64,000 bases of DNA from Sclerotinia nivalis (lineage: Eukaryota > Ascomycota > Leotiomycetes > Helotiales > Sclerotiniaceae). Positions 26,852 to 39,549 of the stretch are shown here, piece after piece. Where the stretch lies: contig JAPEIS010000007.1 in assembly GCA_029531795.1 (NCBI GenBank), forward strand, positions 1,736,001-1,800,000, in the 5' to 3' direction. A program made the translations under genes and the position numbers. Numbering within the stretch: position 1 is the first letter of the stretch; each line of letters opens with the position of its first letter. A model generated the notes under the pieces. The model was given only the letters and a program-made list of their open reading frames with translations. It did no database searches and was not told where the DNA came from.

Positions 26852-29755
26852 ATGCCACTTCGATCCCCTCGATCCCCAACAGATTTTTCGCGGCGTGGCT
26901 TTCAGCCCATAGACGGCAGCGATATGACCGAAAATATCCCCCTCACACAAGTGCGAACGACAGCCTCCTCCACCGGAGCACGAAGAGCCGGAGAAGGAAT
27001 ATTGGGAGGGAGTTCAGAGAATGATTCAGGTAAAGATGATGAGAAGCAGGGAGGGTTTAGAAAAGGAATCGCAGGTAGAAGGAAAGTCTACCCTGCACGA
27101 AGAGGAACAAACGGGGAAGAGATTGCAGTCAACGGCTTGGGTAGATTTTACAACACGATCGTCAATTTCTCGGTGGTTACACGCTACATGTTCTATGTTG
27201 TGCCTATTGGTATTGTCCTCGCCGCACCAATCGTCATTTTCGCTGTTCTATACCCAAAGGCCACTATTGGAAAACTAAAAGTATACTTGTTCTTTACTTG
27301 GATTGAGATTATTTGGCTTAGTATTTGGGTTTCGAAGCTATGTTCCAAAGCCGTACCATACATCTTCATGTTTTTGTGCGGAGTTGTCAGCACTGGTGTA
27401 CGCAAATATGCATCCATATTGAGAGCTTTGGAGATTCCATTATCCTTAGTCGGATGGGCCATTACGAGCTTGGTTACATTTACGGCCTTGACGTCTCCGC
27501 AGTTGAACAGAATTACAGATAAAGATGGCAAAAACTGGGACGGTACCATGGATCCATGGGTCAACACGATGAAGCGTGTCCTATTACCTACGTTGATCGC
27601 TACAATCTTACTCTTGATAGAAAAACTTATCGTTCAATTGATCAGTGTCAACTACCATCGACGATCTTTCGATGGACGTATCAAAGAGTCAAAACACCTC
27701 ATCCACTTGCTCGGCCTCCTCTACGAAGCATCCCGAACTTTGTTTCCGATGTATTGCCCCGAATTTGCGGAAGAAGATTACATTATTAGTGACAGCATCG
27801 AAGCCGTGCTTCAAAAGACGAACAGAAGACTACTGGGTCATAACAGATCTGGTTCAAATGCGCCATTCAAAATTATTGGAGACATCGGTCGTTTTGGTGA
27901 CAAAGTTACCTCAGTCTTTGGAAACATTGCGTCTGAGATTACTGGAAAGCAAGTTTTCAACCCAAATTCTGCCCACTCCGTCGTTATCGAAGCGCTTGAG
28001 AAGACTAAATCTTCCGAGGCATTGGCCAAACGTTTATGGATGTCTTTTGTCGTTGAAGGCAAGGATTCTCTATTCGTAGAAGATCTCGAGGAGGTCCTTG
28101 GCGCTGGTCGTAAGATGGAAGCTGAAGAAACCTTCGAGGCTTTAGATAATGATGGAAATGGCGATATCTCTCTCGATGAGATGATCATGAAGGTAGTGGA
28201 TATTGGCCGTGACCGAAAATCGATTGCAAACAGTATGAGAGATGTCGGTCAGGCCATTGGTGTCCTTGATCAAGTTTTACTCATCATTGTCCTTATCATT
28301 GTCATTTTTGCCTACAGTAAGTTCTAAATTTTCGGCAGCAAAACACAGTCTCTAACCATTTGATTAGTTGCTTTCCAAGACACTGGTTTCCTTGCTACGT
28401 TGACAACCGCCGGCACAACTCTATTGTCTCTATCCTTCGTTTTCGCTGCCACTACTCAAGAATTTCTTGGTTCTTGCATCTTCCTTTTCGTCAAGCATCC
28501 ATATGATGTCGGTGATCGCGTTGATATCAGTTCTGAATACCTTGTTGTGGAACAGATATCTCTACTCTTCACCATTTTCAAACGTATCGACAACATGAAG
28601 ATGGTACAGGTACCTAATATTGTACTCAATAACCTTTGGATCGAGAACATTACCCGTAGCAAGGCAATGAAAGAACAGCTCGACATGTTCATCTCTTTTG
28701 ATACCACTCTCGAAGATGTTGAACTTCTTCGCACGGAGATGGAGGCTTTTGTTCGTCATCCAGACAACTCTCGCGACTTTCAATCCGATGTTGTATTGGA
28801 AGCTGTGGGTATTGGCAATATGGATAAGCTCCAGCTAAAGGTCGAAATCAGACACAAGTCTAACTGGCATAACGAGACGGTTCGCGCTGCTCGTCGCTCC
28901 AAATTCATGTGCGCTCTTGTGTTGGCCCTGCGCAAAATTCCAATCAACGCTCCTGGAGGTGGTGGAGATGCTCTCGGTGGGCCTGCCAACCCTAATTACT
29001 CTGTCGCTGTGACAGACGAATGGGCTGCTGAAGCTCGGGATAAATCATCAGCCACCAAAGACTCAAAACGCCTCGTACCCACGACACCTCTCAGAAATAC
29101 CAATCCAGATCTTGATCCAATAGATACCGAGGAAGAGGCAGCGGAACATTTGAATGCAAGACGTCCAGGATTAGACTTTGCGCATAGTAACAGTTACAAC
29201 GATAGCGATGATGTGGCGACCTTGGGAGAAGACAATTTCGATCAATACGGCAATTCAAGGACATCTCTATTGAAGAGAGCAAGCACCAGAGGTAGACGAA
29301 AGCCTGGAGAGCATCTACCACCAAATGCATTTCAATCGTCCCCTGGTTTCAGTGTTACAATAGACGGACCTTCAGGATCAGGAACTTATGTAAATTCATT
29401 CATGAATGACGGTTCTTCGGGTTCTACCGAATACAATTCATCATATGGCAGTGGAAGTGGTTATCAAAAGTATCCACCATTCCCTGTAAATCCTTCGGGT
29501 CAGCTCGGACGCAATGCTTCCGTTGCTTCGACTAGAAGTCAAAACTTAGGCGTTGATGGAGCTGGTATGCCTTCAACATCACCATCCCCATCATATTCCG
29601 TAGGACAACAATCCACGAGTATCATTTCGAATTCGGCAGCCAGCACATCACAAGCTGCTCCTGGTCGGACTTTAGTCGGAGGTGCACCAACAAATCGAAC
29701 TAGAAGCGGAACGACAAGTGGTAGTCAACCAGTTATTGAGGAAGAAGAAAAGTAA
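26852..29755 (+). CDS. MscS-family mechanosensitive channel with EF-hand (Msy1/Msy2-like)
   Basis: A membrane channel that opens under hypo-osmotic stress; the fission yeast homologues Msy1 and Msy2 sit in the ER and control Ca2+ release. Exons are 26852-28316 and 28368-29755 (intron 51 nt), giving 950 residues. A polar N-terminus (about 1-95) is followed by several hydrophobic segments at roughly residues 105-260. An EF-hand loop lies at D432-E443 (DNDGNGDISLDE), with all canonical Ca2+ ligands. Two hydrophobic segments straddle the splice (VLLIIVLIIVIFAY, then LATLTTAGTTLLSLSFVF). The conserved MscS beta domain follows (GDRVDISSEYLVVEQISLL ... VPNIVL). The last 250 residues are Ser/Gly/Pro/Asn-rich and probably disordered. 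Order and size match fungal Msy proteins. Confidence 0.94.
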
Positions 29756-30675
29756 AGGTATAATGGAAAGGAACATAACATGGGCTGGGTAGGGCTGGAT
29801 CTCTTTAATTTCAAGGTCAGGAGTCAAGCATACTATACCCGGATGTTTTTGCTGAAAATCGATGGGTGGTTGGCAAAATCTTAACGAATATGAACAATGT
29901 TTTCTGTTAGATAATGTGTTAGCTGTATCAGCTTCCACATATGTTAGGTTGACTGGATAATGTCAAATTAGAATCATAAATTGGGAGGGTAAATCTATGA
30001 ATGGACAGGGAATATCAAGCAATTTTTAAGCAATTTCAATCATTTATTCGACATCTAATGGTCAAAGAGGTTTTGTAAGTCTCACAATCAACTCCCAAAT
30101 GCTCAATTCCAAATGAAGTAATAGTCAATCATCCTAAGTCGTTACGCATTGAGACACCGCATATGACTAGCAAAGTGACAAGACTTCTCAACAATGCCGT
30201 TTTCATTACTGACCCTGAATCTCACCTCAAAGCATAGTGACGTCCTTGAAGAGGAGGGGATAGAACCAAAACAAATCACGTGACCTAACATCGGAATAAT
30301 TTTAGGTTGGTGCGCTATCACCGAGCTGAGCCTTCAGATCAACATTTCATTGTTCCCAAGCCATCAAGATATCAATTACATCAATTGCCTCTTGAAACAA
30401 AAAGTTTTATCATAATTCATAGAGATATTACGCTTCATCAATCAACAGTAGAGACCACGCGTTTATAACAAATACTATCCTAAAGTGGGCATTCATCCAT
30501 TTTGGTTGACGCACCTTCGGATTCTTTTGTCATCGGATTCACGTATATCTTTGGGTTGGAACACCAGCCACGTGGGACATTGCGGATAGTTGTCTTTTGC
30601 GGAAAGCTCTGCTCTGGGGACTGATAGGTTTGAAAGGCTGGTAGGGTAGCTGGTGAGATAAGTAAGATTGGCATT
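29756..30675. other. Intergenic region between channel and BTB genes
   Basis: About 920 bp holding the 3' UTR of the channel gene and the promoter and leader of the BTB gene. A CACGTG-related motif (ATCACGTGACC) occurs near 30278, a possible bHLH site. No gene seen. Confidence 0.55.
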
Positions 30676-32425
30676 ATGGACCATAGAGCCACGATGGGAA
30701 GAAGTAATGGGGTTGGAGAAATGAGTTTTAGGAGTACACCACCAGGAGCTTCAGGTTCTGCGGGAATGGCAGATCCCCCTGGAATATTAAGAGATTCAGA
30801 ACCGAGAAAATTGAATACGGATATTCCGAAATATTTACCCCATGAGAAGGTTTTTCCAATTCAGATCGGGACGGAACTTTTTCGGTTGAGTGGTGCTAGT
30901 TTGAGTTCTGATGGTATGTATTCTTCCTTTGTAGTGCGTCTGAGAGAGACGAGATAATGGGCAATGCAGATGAGATCATAAGCTAAGAAACCTAGAGCTC
31001 CCTCATACTTTTCCCAATATTTTCAATGTCAACTGAGGAGAGCGGAAGAAAATGGAGAGGACCCAAACACAGCTGTTAGGACCCTGTATATTGATCGCGA
31101 TCCGATTACATTCAAGGATATATCACTTCATTTGCAAGGATATCATGTTGCGCCGAGGGATGCAAGTCATTTTGTGAAGTTATTTGCTGATGCTCAATTC
31201 TATTCATGTTGGTCTCCCCCATCGTCCACGTAATGATCTATGTTAACACGAGACAGTGCCACGATTAGTTTCTCAGCTATATGAAGCAAATATCTTTATA
31301 ACAGTCGGAAATGAAGAATTTCAAATCCCTCGCGAACTTTTTTCTGATCCGGGCAATAGTCCCAACTATTTCTCTTTGGGCTTCGCTGTTTTCTTCAGTT
31401 CTCCTAAAGAAGTGTTCCCTGGCCTAAACAGGGAAGGACTTCTTAGACCCCCATCCATCCTACCGCCATCAGTACCCAATCGCTCCGCAAAAACCTTCTT
31501 CGAAATTCTCCATCTTCTCCGTGGTTACCCCCTCGAAATCCGCAGTCCAGAACATCGTGCCGAACTCTTACGAGATTGTCGATATTTCCATCTTAAAGGT
31601 CTTGAACAAACACTAATCCCTCATTCAATTTCCTATAATCTACTACGTAATAAATCAGAAATTACAATACGGCTACCAGATATCAGACAATCAGGTCTCT
31701 CCATTCTAACTGATATCCCATTATCTACTGCCCCTTCTACTGAACCCCTCACCTCTCCAAACCCGCTCCGACCATCTATAGGCTACGTGCATTACCAACG
31801 TCCTTTCGCAGATTCCGCACCCCACGAACTTATTCTCGAAATTGGTGATTCGGCTACTTTACTCCATTGGAACACTATGCGCTTAGAATTCTTTGGAGAA
31901 ACGAAAACGCGGATGGGTAGATTATTGGAGGTTGTTGCTACAAAATTGAATTTGCCGGTCAATCAACCATTGGGTCTATTAATGAAGAGTGGCGGCGCAA
32001 GTAGTGAGCCGGCTAGTCCGGGGAAGAGTGGATTGAGTGATGAGATGGTTAGGGTGGTTGTCGGGGATGACTGTGGGGTGGTGTGTGATGGGAAGGTGGT
32101 TGATATTGGAGGGGCCGGAGATGAGGATCCTAATACTGGTAGTCAAGGAAGTAGTAAGAGGAGAAAAATAGTAGATGGGATGACAGTCCCGATGAATACA
32201 AATGCAGGTCTGGGAGCACTGAAAGATGACAGATGGATTATTAAATCAGGACAGTGGAGGTTGAGGGTCCAGAGTCATGCAGGTGGAGGGCAAGGAATGG
32301 GAATGCCGGGAAATCGATTGGCAAATGCGAAGGTGGAGTGGGAATGCGTATTAATGGCTGTGAGATTGGATGCTGTTAGTGGGGAAAAGGGGAAGAATTT
32401 GCAAAGGGGATTTTTGGGGGAGTGA
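30676..32425 (+). CDS. Protein with two apparent BTB/POZ (T1-like) domains, possibly Whi2-related
   Basis: Three exons: 30676-30913, 30998-31207 and 31257-32425, introns 84 and 49 nt, 538 residues. The first acceptor is CTAGAG|CT, because the AG two bases earlier leads to an early stop. BTB folds mediate dimerisation or adaptor binding. One BTB-like unit starts at VFPIQIGTELFRLSGASL and runs through APSYFSQYF and ADAQFYSLPRLVSQLYEA. A second starts at once with IFITVGNEEFQIPRELF, then SPNYFSLGF, FFEILHLLRGYPL and DCRYFHLKGLEQTLI. The two halves share layout (strand, helix, PxYFS, long helix, FxxL), which I read as an old duplication. The C-terminal half has a GLLMKSGGA segment and a Gly/Ser-rich tail with KRRK. 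The combination resembles the Whi2-like stress regulators of fungi, but that link is tentative. A neighbour on the same strand follows 385 bp downstream. Confidence 0.8.
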
Positions 32426-32810
32426 GGAGAGGAGTCTTATGTGGTATCGAGGGCAAAATGGAGTAGATGAGGCGATGGGGAGAAAAGAGGGTTGAGAATT
32501 TAGAAGGGTTAATATGGAGTTTGGTTAGATCGTATAAAGAGGGCGAGATGACAAGCTTGAAGAATGCGGAGAGAACTTGGGGAATTGATTGGTAAATACA
32601 AAGCACGGCCACACATCGTATTTAGCTGAGCCACACACGCCTTTGGCAAACAATGTATGCATCATAAAATAGATAGATATATCGGCGCCTACGCTCTCGA
32701 TTGAATAATAAAATGGTAGAGCCATGTTCAATAGATTAATGTCTCAGGCTCCCAGGTGAAACTACGAATATACCCCTTGGATTTTCATATCGCACTTACC
32801 TGACTATAGT
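32426..32810. other. Short spacer
   Basis: A 385-bp gap between two genes on the same strand. It must hold the end of the BTB transcript and the promoter of the next gene. Purine-rich at its left end. No motif identified. Confidence 0.5.
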
Positions 32811-34112
32811 ATGGATGGCCATTTGGTATTCCAGACCTCGAAAGCGAAGAAAAGACCAGCTTTCGAGGAGCCCATCGCAGCTACAGTACCTAGGACGTCC
32901 AAACGCGCACGATTGACAAAGCGGAATCTTAAAGAATGGGAGAGGATGAATAGAGGCGACAATCAAAACACGAAGTTCAACGATCAGGGTTACGGAAACA
33001 GCAAATCGAGCGGCTCATCGAACGCGATATCTACAATTAATGCCGATTTTGTAAATAGGGCGCATGCTAATGGTATTCTTACTGATCGTGGATCAGAAGC
33101 ACGACCACCGACAAATTATGAAGAGTTGATGGAGGAACTCAATCGAGCCCGCAGGACGCCATCACCCACCGAATCAATGTTCCGAGACTATAAAAATACT
33201 GTAAGGAGGCACAATAACAACGAAGACGCAATTGTGCAGGAATGCATCCCGCTACTTCTCAAGACAGATAGTGATGGGTATATCAAATCATATAATCAGG
33301 CACAAACCGATTTCCCCAAGAACGTAGGATTCAATAATGGCCTGCCGCCTGCACAACCTGATGTTTTGGAAGGTCTGGAGATGGATATGTTCAAACCTTT
33401 TCCGGTCCGTGACGAATTGGGTGGTGCAGCTGTTGTTAGACCCGGCTATGACTCGATAACGCTCCCTCATTTTGCTGGAGAGTTCAAGTCTCCCTGCAGT
33501 AGTATACCTCCTGCGAATCTCCAAGCAGCTTACGATGGAGCTAGTATGGTGTATGGCAGAGAGCAAGCCCTATCATATATGAATCGCCCTGATCCCGCGG
33601 GCTCCTCTTTTATCTCAACCTTCAGTTGTAATGGCCTGCTGTTGAATACGTTCGCCCATTATGTTGTGCAAGATCCTCTTACGAGGAAAAGAGAATACTA
33701 TCAGTTTCAATTGGATAGTGTTGCTATGACGGGAAATTTCCTCGATTATAAGAGGGGGAAAATGCAAGTGCGGAATCTGCAGGATTGGGGTAGAAGGAAA
33801 GGTTTGATGTTACGGGATGATCTTGTTGCTTATTCGCGTCGTCGATACGAAGAAGAAATATCCCGTGAAGTAGCTGCCTCTCGTGAAAAAGAAGTTTCTC
33901 ACAGAGATGAGGGAAATAGGGAACATGATGATGATGATGATGAAGATATATATGGACCATCTCATCAGCTTTGGTCCGACATGGATGCTCTAACCAAACA
34001 GCAATCCTGTTTCATACCTCAAGTTTGCACAACACTTCCGTCAGAGGAAAGTTTATTATGTGGAAAAGCAAGTCCTATTTCACCTCCACAATCCATGTAT
34101 AACAGTGGATAG
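32811..34112 (+). CDS. DUF7924-type fungal protein, possible PD-(D/E)XK nuclease-like fold
   Basis: A single-exon gene of 433 residues. The N-terminus is basic (KAKKRPAF, SKRARLTKRN), which looks like a nuclear localisation signal. Residues about 110-340 form the conserved part: NYEELMEELNRARR, DMFKPFPVRDEL, GYDSITLPHFAGEFKS, LQAAYDGASMVYGR, FISTFSCNGLLLNTFAHYV and YYQFQLDSVAM. This layout matches the fungal family I know as DUF7924. The D...E-F-K signature (YDSITLPHFAGEFKS) followed by Q-A-A-Y-D could be the core of a PD-(D/E)XK endonuclease fold. That is my inference from the motif, not an established property. The tail has an Asp run encoded by a GAT repeat at about 33928-33945. Such genes are frequent, variable and of unknown role in filamentous fungi. 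ATG chosen as first in frame. Confidence 0.75.
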   Translation: MDGHLVFQTSKAKKRPAFEEPIAATVPRTSKRARLTKRNLKEWERMNRGDNQNTKFNDQGYGNSKSSGSSNAISTINADFVNRAHANGILTDRGSEARPPTNYEELMEELNRARRTPSPTESMFRDYKNTVRRHNNNEDAIVQECIPLLLKTDSDGYIKSYNQAQTDFPKNVGFNNGLPPAQPDVLEGLEMDMFKPFPVRDELGGAAVVRPGYDSITLPHFAGEFKSPCSSIPPANLQAAYDGASMVYGREQALSYMNRPDPAGSSFISTFSCNGLLLNTFAHYVVQDPLTRKREYYQFQLDSVAMTGNFLDYKRGKMQVRNLQDWGRRKGLMLRDDLVAYSRRRYEEEISREVAASREKEVSHRDEGNREHDDDDDEDIYGPSHQLWSDMDALTKQQSCFIPQVCTTLPSEESLLCGKASPISPPQSMYNSG

Positions 34113-35362
34113 TATTTCTTTACTTGGGTTTTATGAAAGGTATGGAGTATGGCTTATGAAATTCTGAATTATGAAGTGTAGGTAGGGTACGAAGTGAGGA
34201 TGTGGAAAGTTTTTGCTTATTCTTACGGTTTTATATTTTTATTTCTTTTACTCTATTTTGTTTAGTGGTGCTTTTTATTTTTAAAGCTCGATTTCAGCGA
34301 TAGTCAGTTCTATTTGTATGAATAGTTTTGGATCAGCAATCATTATCTATTTCAATGGATACATATGTTCGATATGTAGGGCATCTGGAAATGTGTGCAA
34401 TAGTCTGCAGGCAGTCGGCACAAAATGAATGGCATCTTTCAAAATAGCAATATACCTTTCTACATTAGAATATAAGAGAGATACCACATTCAATCCCAAA
34501 AAAAAGTTGACAAGAGGTAAGATCTTCTGAATAGTATATAATCCAGTAATCCTATCCACCTAAATAATTAAAACACTTTCTATTTCCTTAAATGTGTATA
34601 TATGATACCATCTTGTATATTGAAACCCGTGTAATTCATTCGATTCTTGGCTTAATTATGTGAAGGAAATTCAGGAACTTCTTGATATTTATAGAGTACA
34701 AGTATTATAGATAATCTTGATGGATTGATTTTTGGTATTAGTTTTTAGTAAAGACTAAAATGAGATTTGAGGTTTGAGAGTACTTATATATTTGCATAGA
34801 TCATATAGCAACAACTCGCTAGATTCCCACACAGATTCCAACACAAATCACTCAATCACTCAATCCAAAAAGCTACGCCAGCCAGGGAACAAATTACTGA
34901 TTTGTTGGGAATGTATAGGAAGGGAAGGGGAATCGGGGAGGGATAGAACATTAGATCCAAGAGTTGAGTTTGCGAGGAGTTTTGATGCGTTAAATTTGTA
35001 CGGGTGGGTGGCTCTTAGATCGAGCGACTGCGCCGCAGATCCAGCATCCGAAATCTGGATTATGAACTAGAAGATGGAGGAGCTTTGATATAATATCAAG
35101 ACTTTGATCTCGGTTTATTCGTTGGGTAAATATTCTTAGATCGTATACCCTAGCTTTGCGAGATTGAAAGTTCAAAGGTAATTGATATACAGCGTGGTAG
35201 ATTTGCTTTTACTGATAGATAAGGAGGAGTAATCTTGGATGTAGACTTGCCATAAGGTTGCAATAAAACCGTGACTTTTAGAATAAAATAATCTTTTTCA
35301 TATTCTATGTACAATCAGTCTGAAGATTACCTACCATATACATCTTTCGCCTAAGTTAGACA
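34113..35362. other. Convergent 3' regions
   Basis: A 1.25 kb AT-rich spacer between the stops of the DUF7924 gene (+) and the carboxylesterase (-). A frame at about 34774-35070 is open but has no protein-like features. Both transcripts must end here; no structured terminator is evident. Confidence 0.55.
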
Positions 35363-37172
35363 TTACAATAAGAAAGCCATTCCAATTCCCATTACGCTCA
35401 TCAATCCCATAAAACCAAGTTCCAAACTTCCTGCTCCGGAAGAAGATACTGTTGCGGGTGCTGAACTACTTGTCGCAGTCCCTGTCGAAGTGGATGTTGA
35501 ACCATTTGTACTAGTACTAGCAGCGGCTGTTACGGGGCAATCTGCATCGTATAACGACGTATTGGCAACATTTATCCCTGTCTGATTATTGTATGCCAAT
35601 CTAATGAGTGTATCCTTTCCAGGCTCATATTTTGGCCATCCATAATTCGTCAAGCCATTTTCAGGATCCTTGGCAAATGCAGCCCACGCTCCACGCATAT
35701 ATTTTCCGATGGCTATTTGCTCGGTTGTCTCGGGAGGGTTGGCGATGTTTGTATCAAAAAGGAGAGGGATCTCGGCGGCATGCCATGCACCTGCATTTGG
35801 AACGATCATCGTGTCAGGGAAGGAACCGAAATAACGATAACGCCAAGTCGTAACATCGGCTTGGATTGAATAATTCGCGCGGTAAGCAGTTGGGCAAGTA
35901 AACCCGATCAAATTGAAGGTTTGCCAGTAGGAATCGGGATAGCTTAAACCTTGCAGGGAGCTTGTGGCGATATACAAACCAGCTTCATTGTCATTATTTC
36001 CAATCAGCAGTGGCTTTTTTGTGAAATTGCCGGCTAATGAGCGTTCAGTATAGTTGGAAAACACCACAATCTCATCGACAGTAGGACCGAAGCTTCCTAA
36101 AGTACCTCCAGATCCAGAGGTGGCAGATATGCCATTTATAATTTCCGTTGTAGTTTTGGTACGCATGCAAGCAGTAACATTGCCAGAGGATGCACCACCA
36201 CAACCAACTGCTTCAGTAACGTTATACCAAGCTAGAGCAACATTTTCTGCTTGATTTGGCAAGCCCCAACTCAGAGCTGTACCAGATTCTGGAATGAAAC
36301 CAGCAACAATAGGGTCTTCTACCCAAGCATAATTGTAAAAGTCGACGGATGCTGAGCCGGCTGATTGACCGGATATAATGATGCGGGATGTATCACCACC
36401 AAAGTTTTCAATATTGTCACGAACCCACTCGACGGCTAATCTTTGATCTAGAAATCCGAGATTCGCGGGACTATCTGGATCTCCCGGAAAGCCAAAAATA
36501 TTAACTCGATAGCTAGTTCTTAATTAGCAAAGCTTTAAAAGTTCGAGCAACTTAAAACCTACTTGATAGACACCACAATCACATCCTCTTGTTCTACAAT
36601 ATGCTTTCCATTCATCGATGGGGTGGAACTAGACCCGCTATTGAAACCGCCTCCATAGATCCATACTAATACAGCCTTCTTGGCGTCGCCAGTCTGTGGC
36701 TTCGTCCACACATTTAATGTCAAGCAATCTTCGCTTTGTGCCGTCGAAGGAGTTCCAACTGTTTGTAGAAGTGGTAATCCTATTGCCAAAGAAACATTTG
36801 ACCGTTCGACTAGTGTAGTGTTATACGTGGTAACTTGAGCAGGACAGCTGTAACCCTACCAATGCTGTCAGCAATTCGTTGGGAAGTAAATTCCTCCAGG
36901 GTTTCACTTACAAAATTGGTACCATTCAGAGTCGCAGTGCCATTATATGCAACCGGCGCAGCGAATCTCAGGTCCCCAAGGGGTGGTTTGGCGAATGGAA
37001 TTCCCAAGTATTCGGATACTTGGGACTCATTCAATGCAGCATGTCCGTTGACTGGACCGCTGGTCGTCTGAACTGTTTGACCGATGGCCCAATTCGATTG
37101 ACGACTTTGCAGAAGGGTAGAAGCCTTCGTAGATGCTGCAATGGCAGAAATCAAGAATGCTGAGACCTTCAT
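35363..37172 (-). CDS. Secreted type-B carboxylesterase, probably GPI-anchored
   Basis: An alpha/beta hydrolase of the cholinesterase/lipase group. On the minus strand exons are 37172-36912, 36855-36563 and 36512-35363, introns 56 and 50 nt, 567 residues. An N-terminal signal peptide is clear (MKVSAFLISAIAASTKAS). The family blocks follow: YLGIPFAKPPLGDLRF, EDCLTLNVW, the oxyanion loop IYGGGFNSGS and INYRVNIFGFPG (made by the second splice). The nucleophile is S235 in SGQSAGS, with E361 (NDNEAG) and H429 (GAWHAAE) completing the triad. Several N-x-S/T sites suggest glycosylation. The C-terminus is a Ser/Thr-rich stalk, then a hydrophobic tail (LGFMGLMSVMGIGMAFLL), which is the pattern of a GPI-anchor signal, so I expect a cell-surface enzyme. 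Substrate unknown; lipids, esters or xenobiotics are typical. Isolated transcription unit. Confidence 0.93.
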
Positions 37173-38674
37173 ACTTTAAGATTGAAAAGCAGACGACGAA
37201 AGAGGGAGTACAAACAGAGAGGGATAAGAGAAGAAGGTAGACAGGTAAGAGGTGGGCAAAGCCAAACTTTAAGAGAATGAGTGAAAACAAAGACATGTAC
37301 CTGAATTACCTTACCTTTGCGGGGTTAACCCAAGGCTACTCGATTCTGGTTAAAGGAACGATCATCTCCACCATTCATCCAATGGTACATAAGATGCCAG
37401 CGTTCCACAAGCACTACCAGCCTTGGTGTGCAGAAGTTGTACGCAAGTCTGGTTTAAGACCGGTTTTTGAAGGCGGCCAAAAGGTGACAGGATCTTCATT
37501 TGGAAGCTCATCGAGGTAAGGCACAGCGAGCGCATATAGAATGATGATGCTATTCATGCATGCGTATATAGAGATATATGGAATAAGTTGCTGATCGGGG
37601 GAACCGTACAAAATACCGGAAGACTTTTTCATGCCAAAGACGCAAATACAGTCAACCAAGGCCTTAATCTTGATTCCAAGGTTGTCTTCAATAATGCTAA
37701 TAATAAATGAATGTAACAAGAATTTCGGGACAATGACCTAAAGGAGATTACGAGTCGGAGGTACCTAGTAGTATACCGTATGATCTCGAGATTCGTGGTC
37801 TTGGCATTAGGTTTGACTTTGGCCAGAGAATTGATTTTGCTGGATGATGATGATTAAGCATTTTGTGGCTTAAATGTGGCTAACCAGGCAGAAATCTCCA
37901 GCCACAATAATCTCGCCAATCAACGAGACTGCCTTTGTGATCATGCGACTCATTGAATACGATGTCTCGCACTTATTCCTAACATCACTCATAATCACCA
38001 AGTGACTGAGTTTGTCAAATTAAGGTTACAGTGAAGGACTTTTGCGCACTCTTGCCGCACACGATCGATACGAACTACATCTAGACGATCAACTATCGAT
38101 TCCCATGTCATGACGACCACATCAACTCTATCCAAGGCTCTCTAAGAGTGATCTACGAAACTATCGAGCACTCACTCTACCTTGCGTTCGCGAACACTCC
38201 AACGTTTTATCATAATACTATGCGCTCAACCACTACCATCAGACACATAAACATATATACTTCTGCGGGGAAAGGTCATGGAGCTCAGTCAATCGACAGT
38301 TGGACATTCGGACATCTCTCCACAATTACCACAATATGGGGAAGTTCTATTGATAAGGCGGGGTACGGTACGGGTACGGAAGGTTTTCCTCTTCCTGTCC
38401 CAAACCTCCGAGGTATTTGGTATTTGTTTTCGGATCAACCCGCCCGGTGCGAAATCCATTGATTGGCGATATTATTGTTGGTTGAAGATTTTTGCCCGAC
38501 CAACCACATATAGTTACAACTTGCTACACCGAAAATGTCGAGCAGAATCTGTATAATAGTTGTCGGTATCGGGGTTTGGCAAATGCCAAATGCCTGGATC
38601 TCTCAAGATTATACAGCACATGCTGATGTTAATCAAGGTGAATTATTTTTCCGGCACCGAAGGGCCGGGTTAAA

Positions 38675-38723
38675 GCTTGTGTGTAGGTAGTAGGTATTCG
38701 AACTACCTACCTCTATAAGCTCT
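38675..38723. other. Inverted repeat/hairpin
   Basis: GTAGGTAGT at 38684-38692 pairs perfectly with ACTACCTAC at 38703-38711 around a 10-base loop. AGCTT at 38675 and AAGCT at 38719 extend the symmetry. A smaller CCGGC/GCCGG pair lies about 20 bases upstream. It may be a cruciform-prone element, a terminal inverted repeat remnant or chance. Confidence 0.5.
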
Positions 38724-39549
38724 TCAATCCCAGGTGTGAAGTTGCTGGATGGGGCGGGTTTAATGGGCCTTCGATGATCGAATACCTATCGACCTAAACT
38801 AACTTAGTTAGTCACTGAGAAAGTCTCGTCCAAAAAGTTCATAAGTTATCAAACGATCTCTACATTGCTCTTGATAATTGTAATGATATGCCGAGCAATA
38901 TTCCAAAGCCGGCACTCGTTTATAAAGTTAGAATACATTTGCAATGCCAGTGCATGATTACCAAAGTAGAGTGGTTGATGATATAGCAAGGCAGTCATAT
39001 ATTACAACAGACATGACCTTTTTTTTATTCCTTTCCATATGAATCATGTCGGGCTGCTTCAACAGTTCCCATATCGCAGAAAATATTACATTATTCATAG
39101 ATAGCTTCAAGCCTTTGTTTCCAAGTACATAATGTGTCATTTTCGCCATGTGCAATGATTCAACCGCTCTCGATGCGAAAACCGTGAATTACGCGAGTTC
39201 AAGGTTTATCTCTACCTCCAAGTTTAAGTCAGTCAACTTCAAAGGATGTGAATCAACATGTCCAACTCCAACAAGCCGTTTCGAATATTGCTATTAAAAT
39301 ATTTCAGTCTGCAAGTCACAGCTTCACTTGAATAACCACGATTCAACTTCAATCGATGACAACGAGGATTCAGACTGGATCAAAAATTCTTAATCGAGTC
39401 ATTTCCTCAACACAATGGACTGTGCATAAAAGGGCTCAGTTGCTTCTCACATTTACTTCTTTCCATACACTTTACATAAATTCTAAAGCAAGTAATGCTT
39501 TCATACTAAGAATACCAACCGCTACTTCACACTACTACCACTCTTAATC

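Noticed and set aside
34774..35070. 98-residue frame ending in GWVALRSSDCAADPASEIW
   Set aside because: No domain or start context; it lies in a convergent 3' region.
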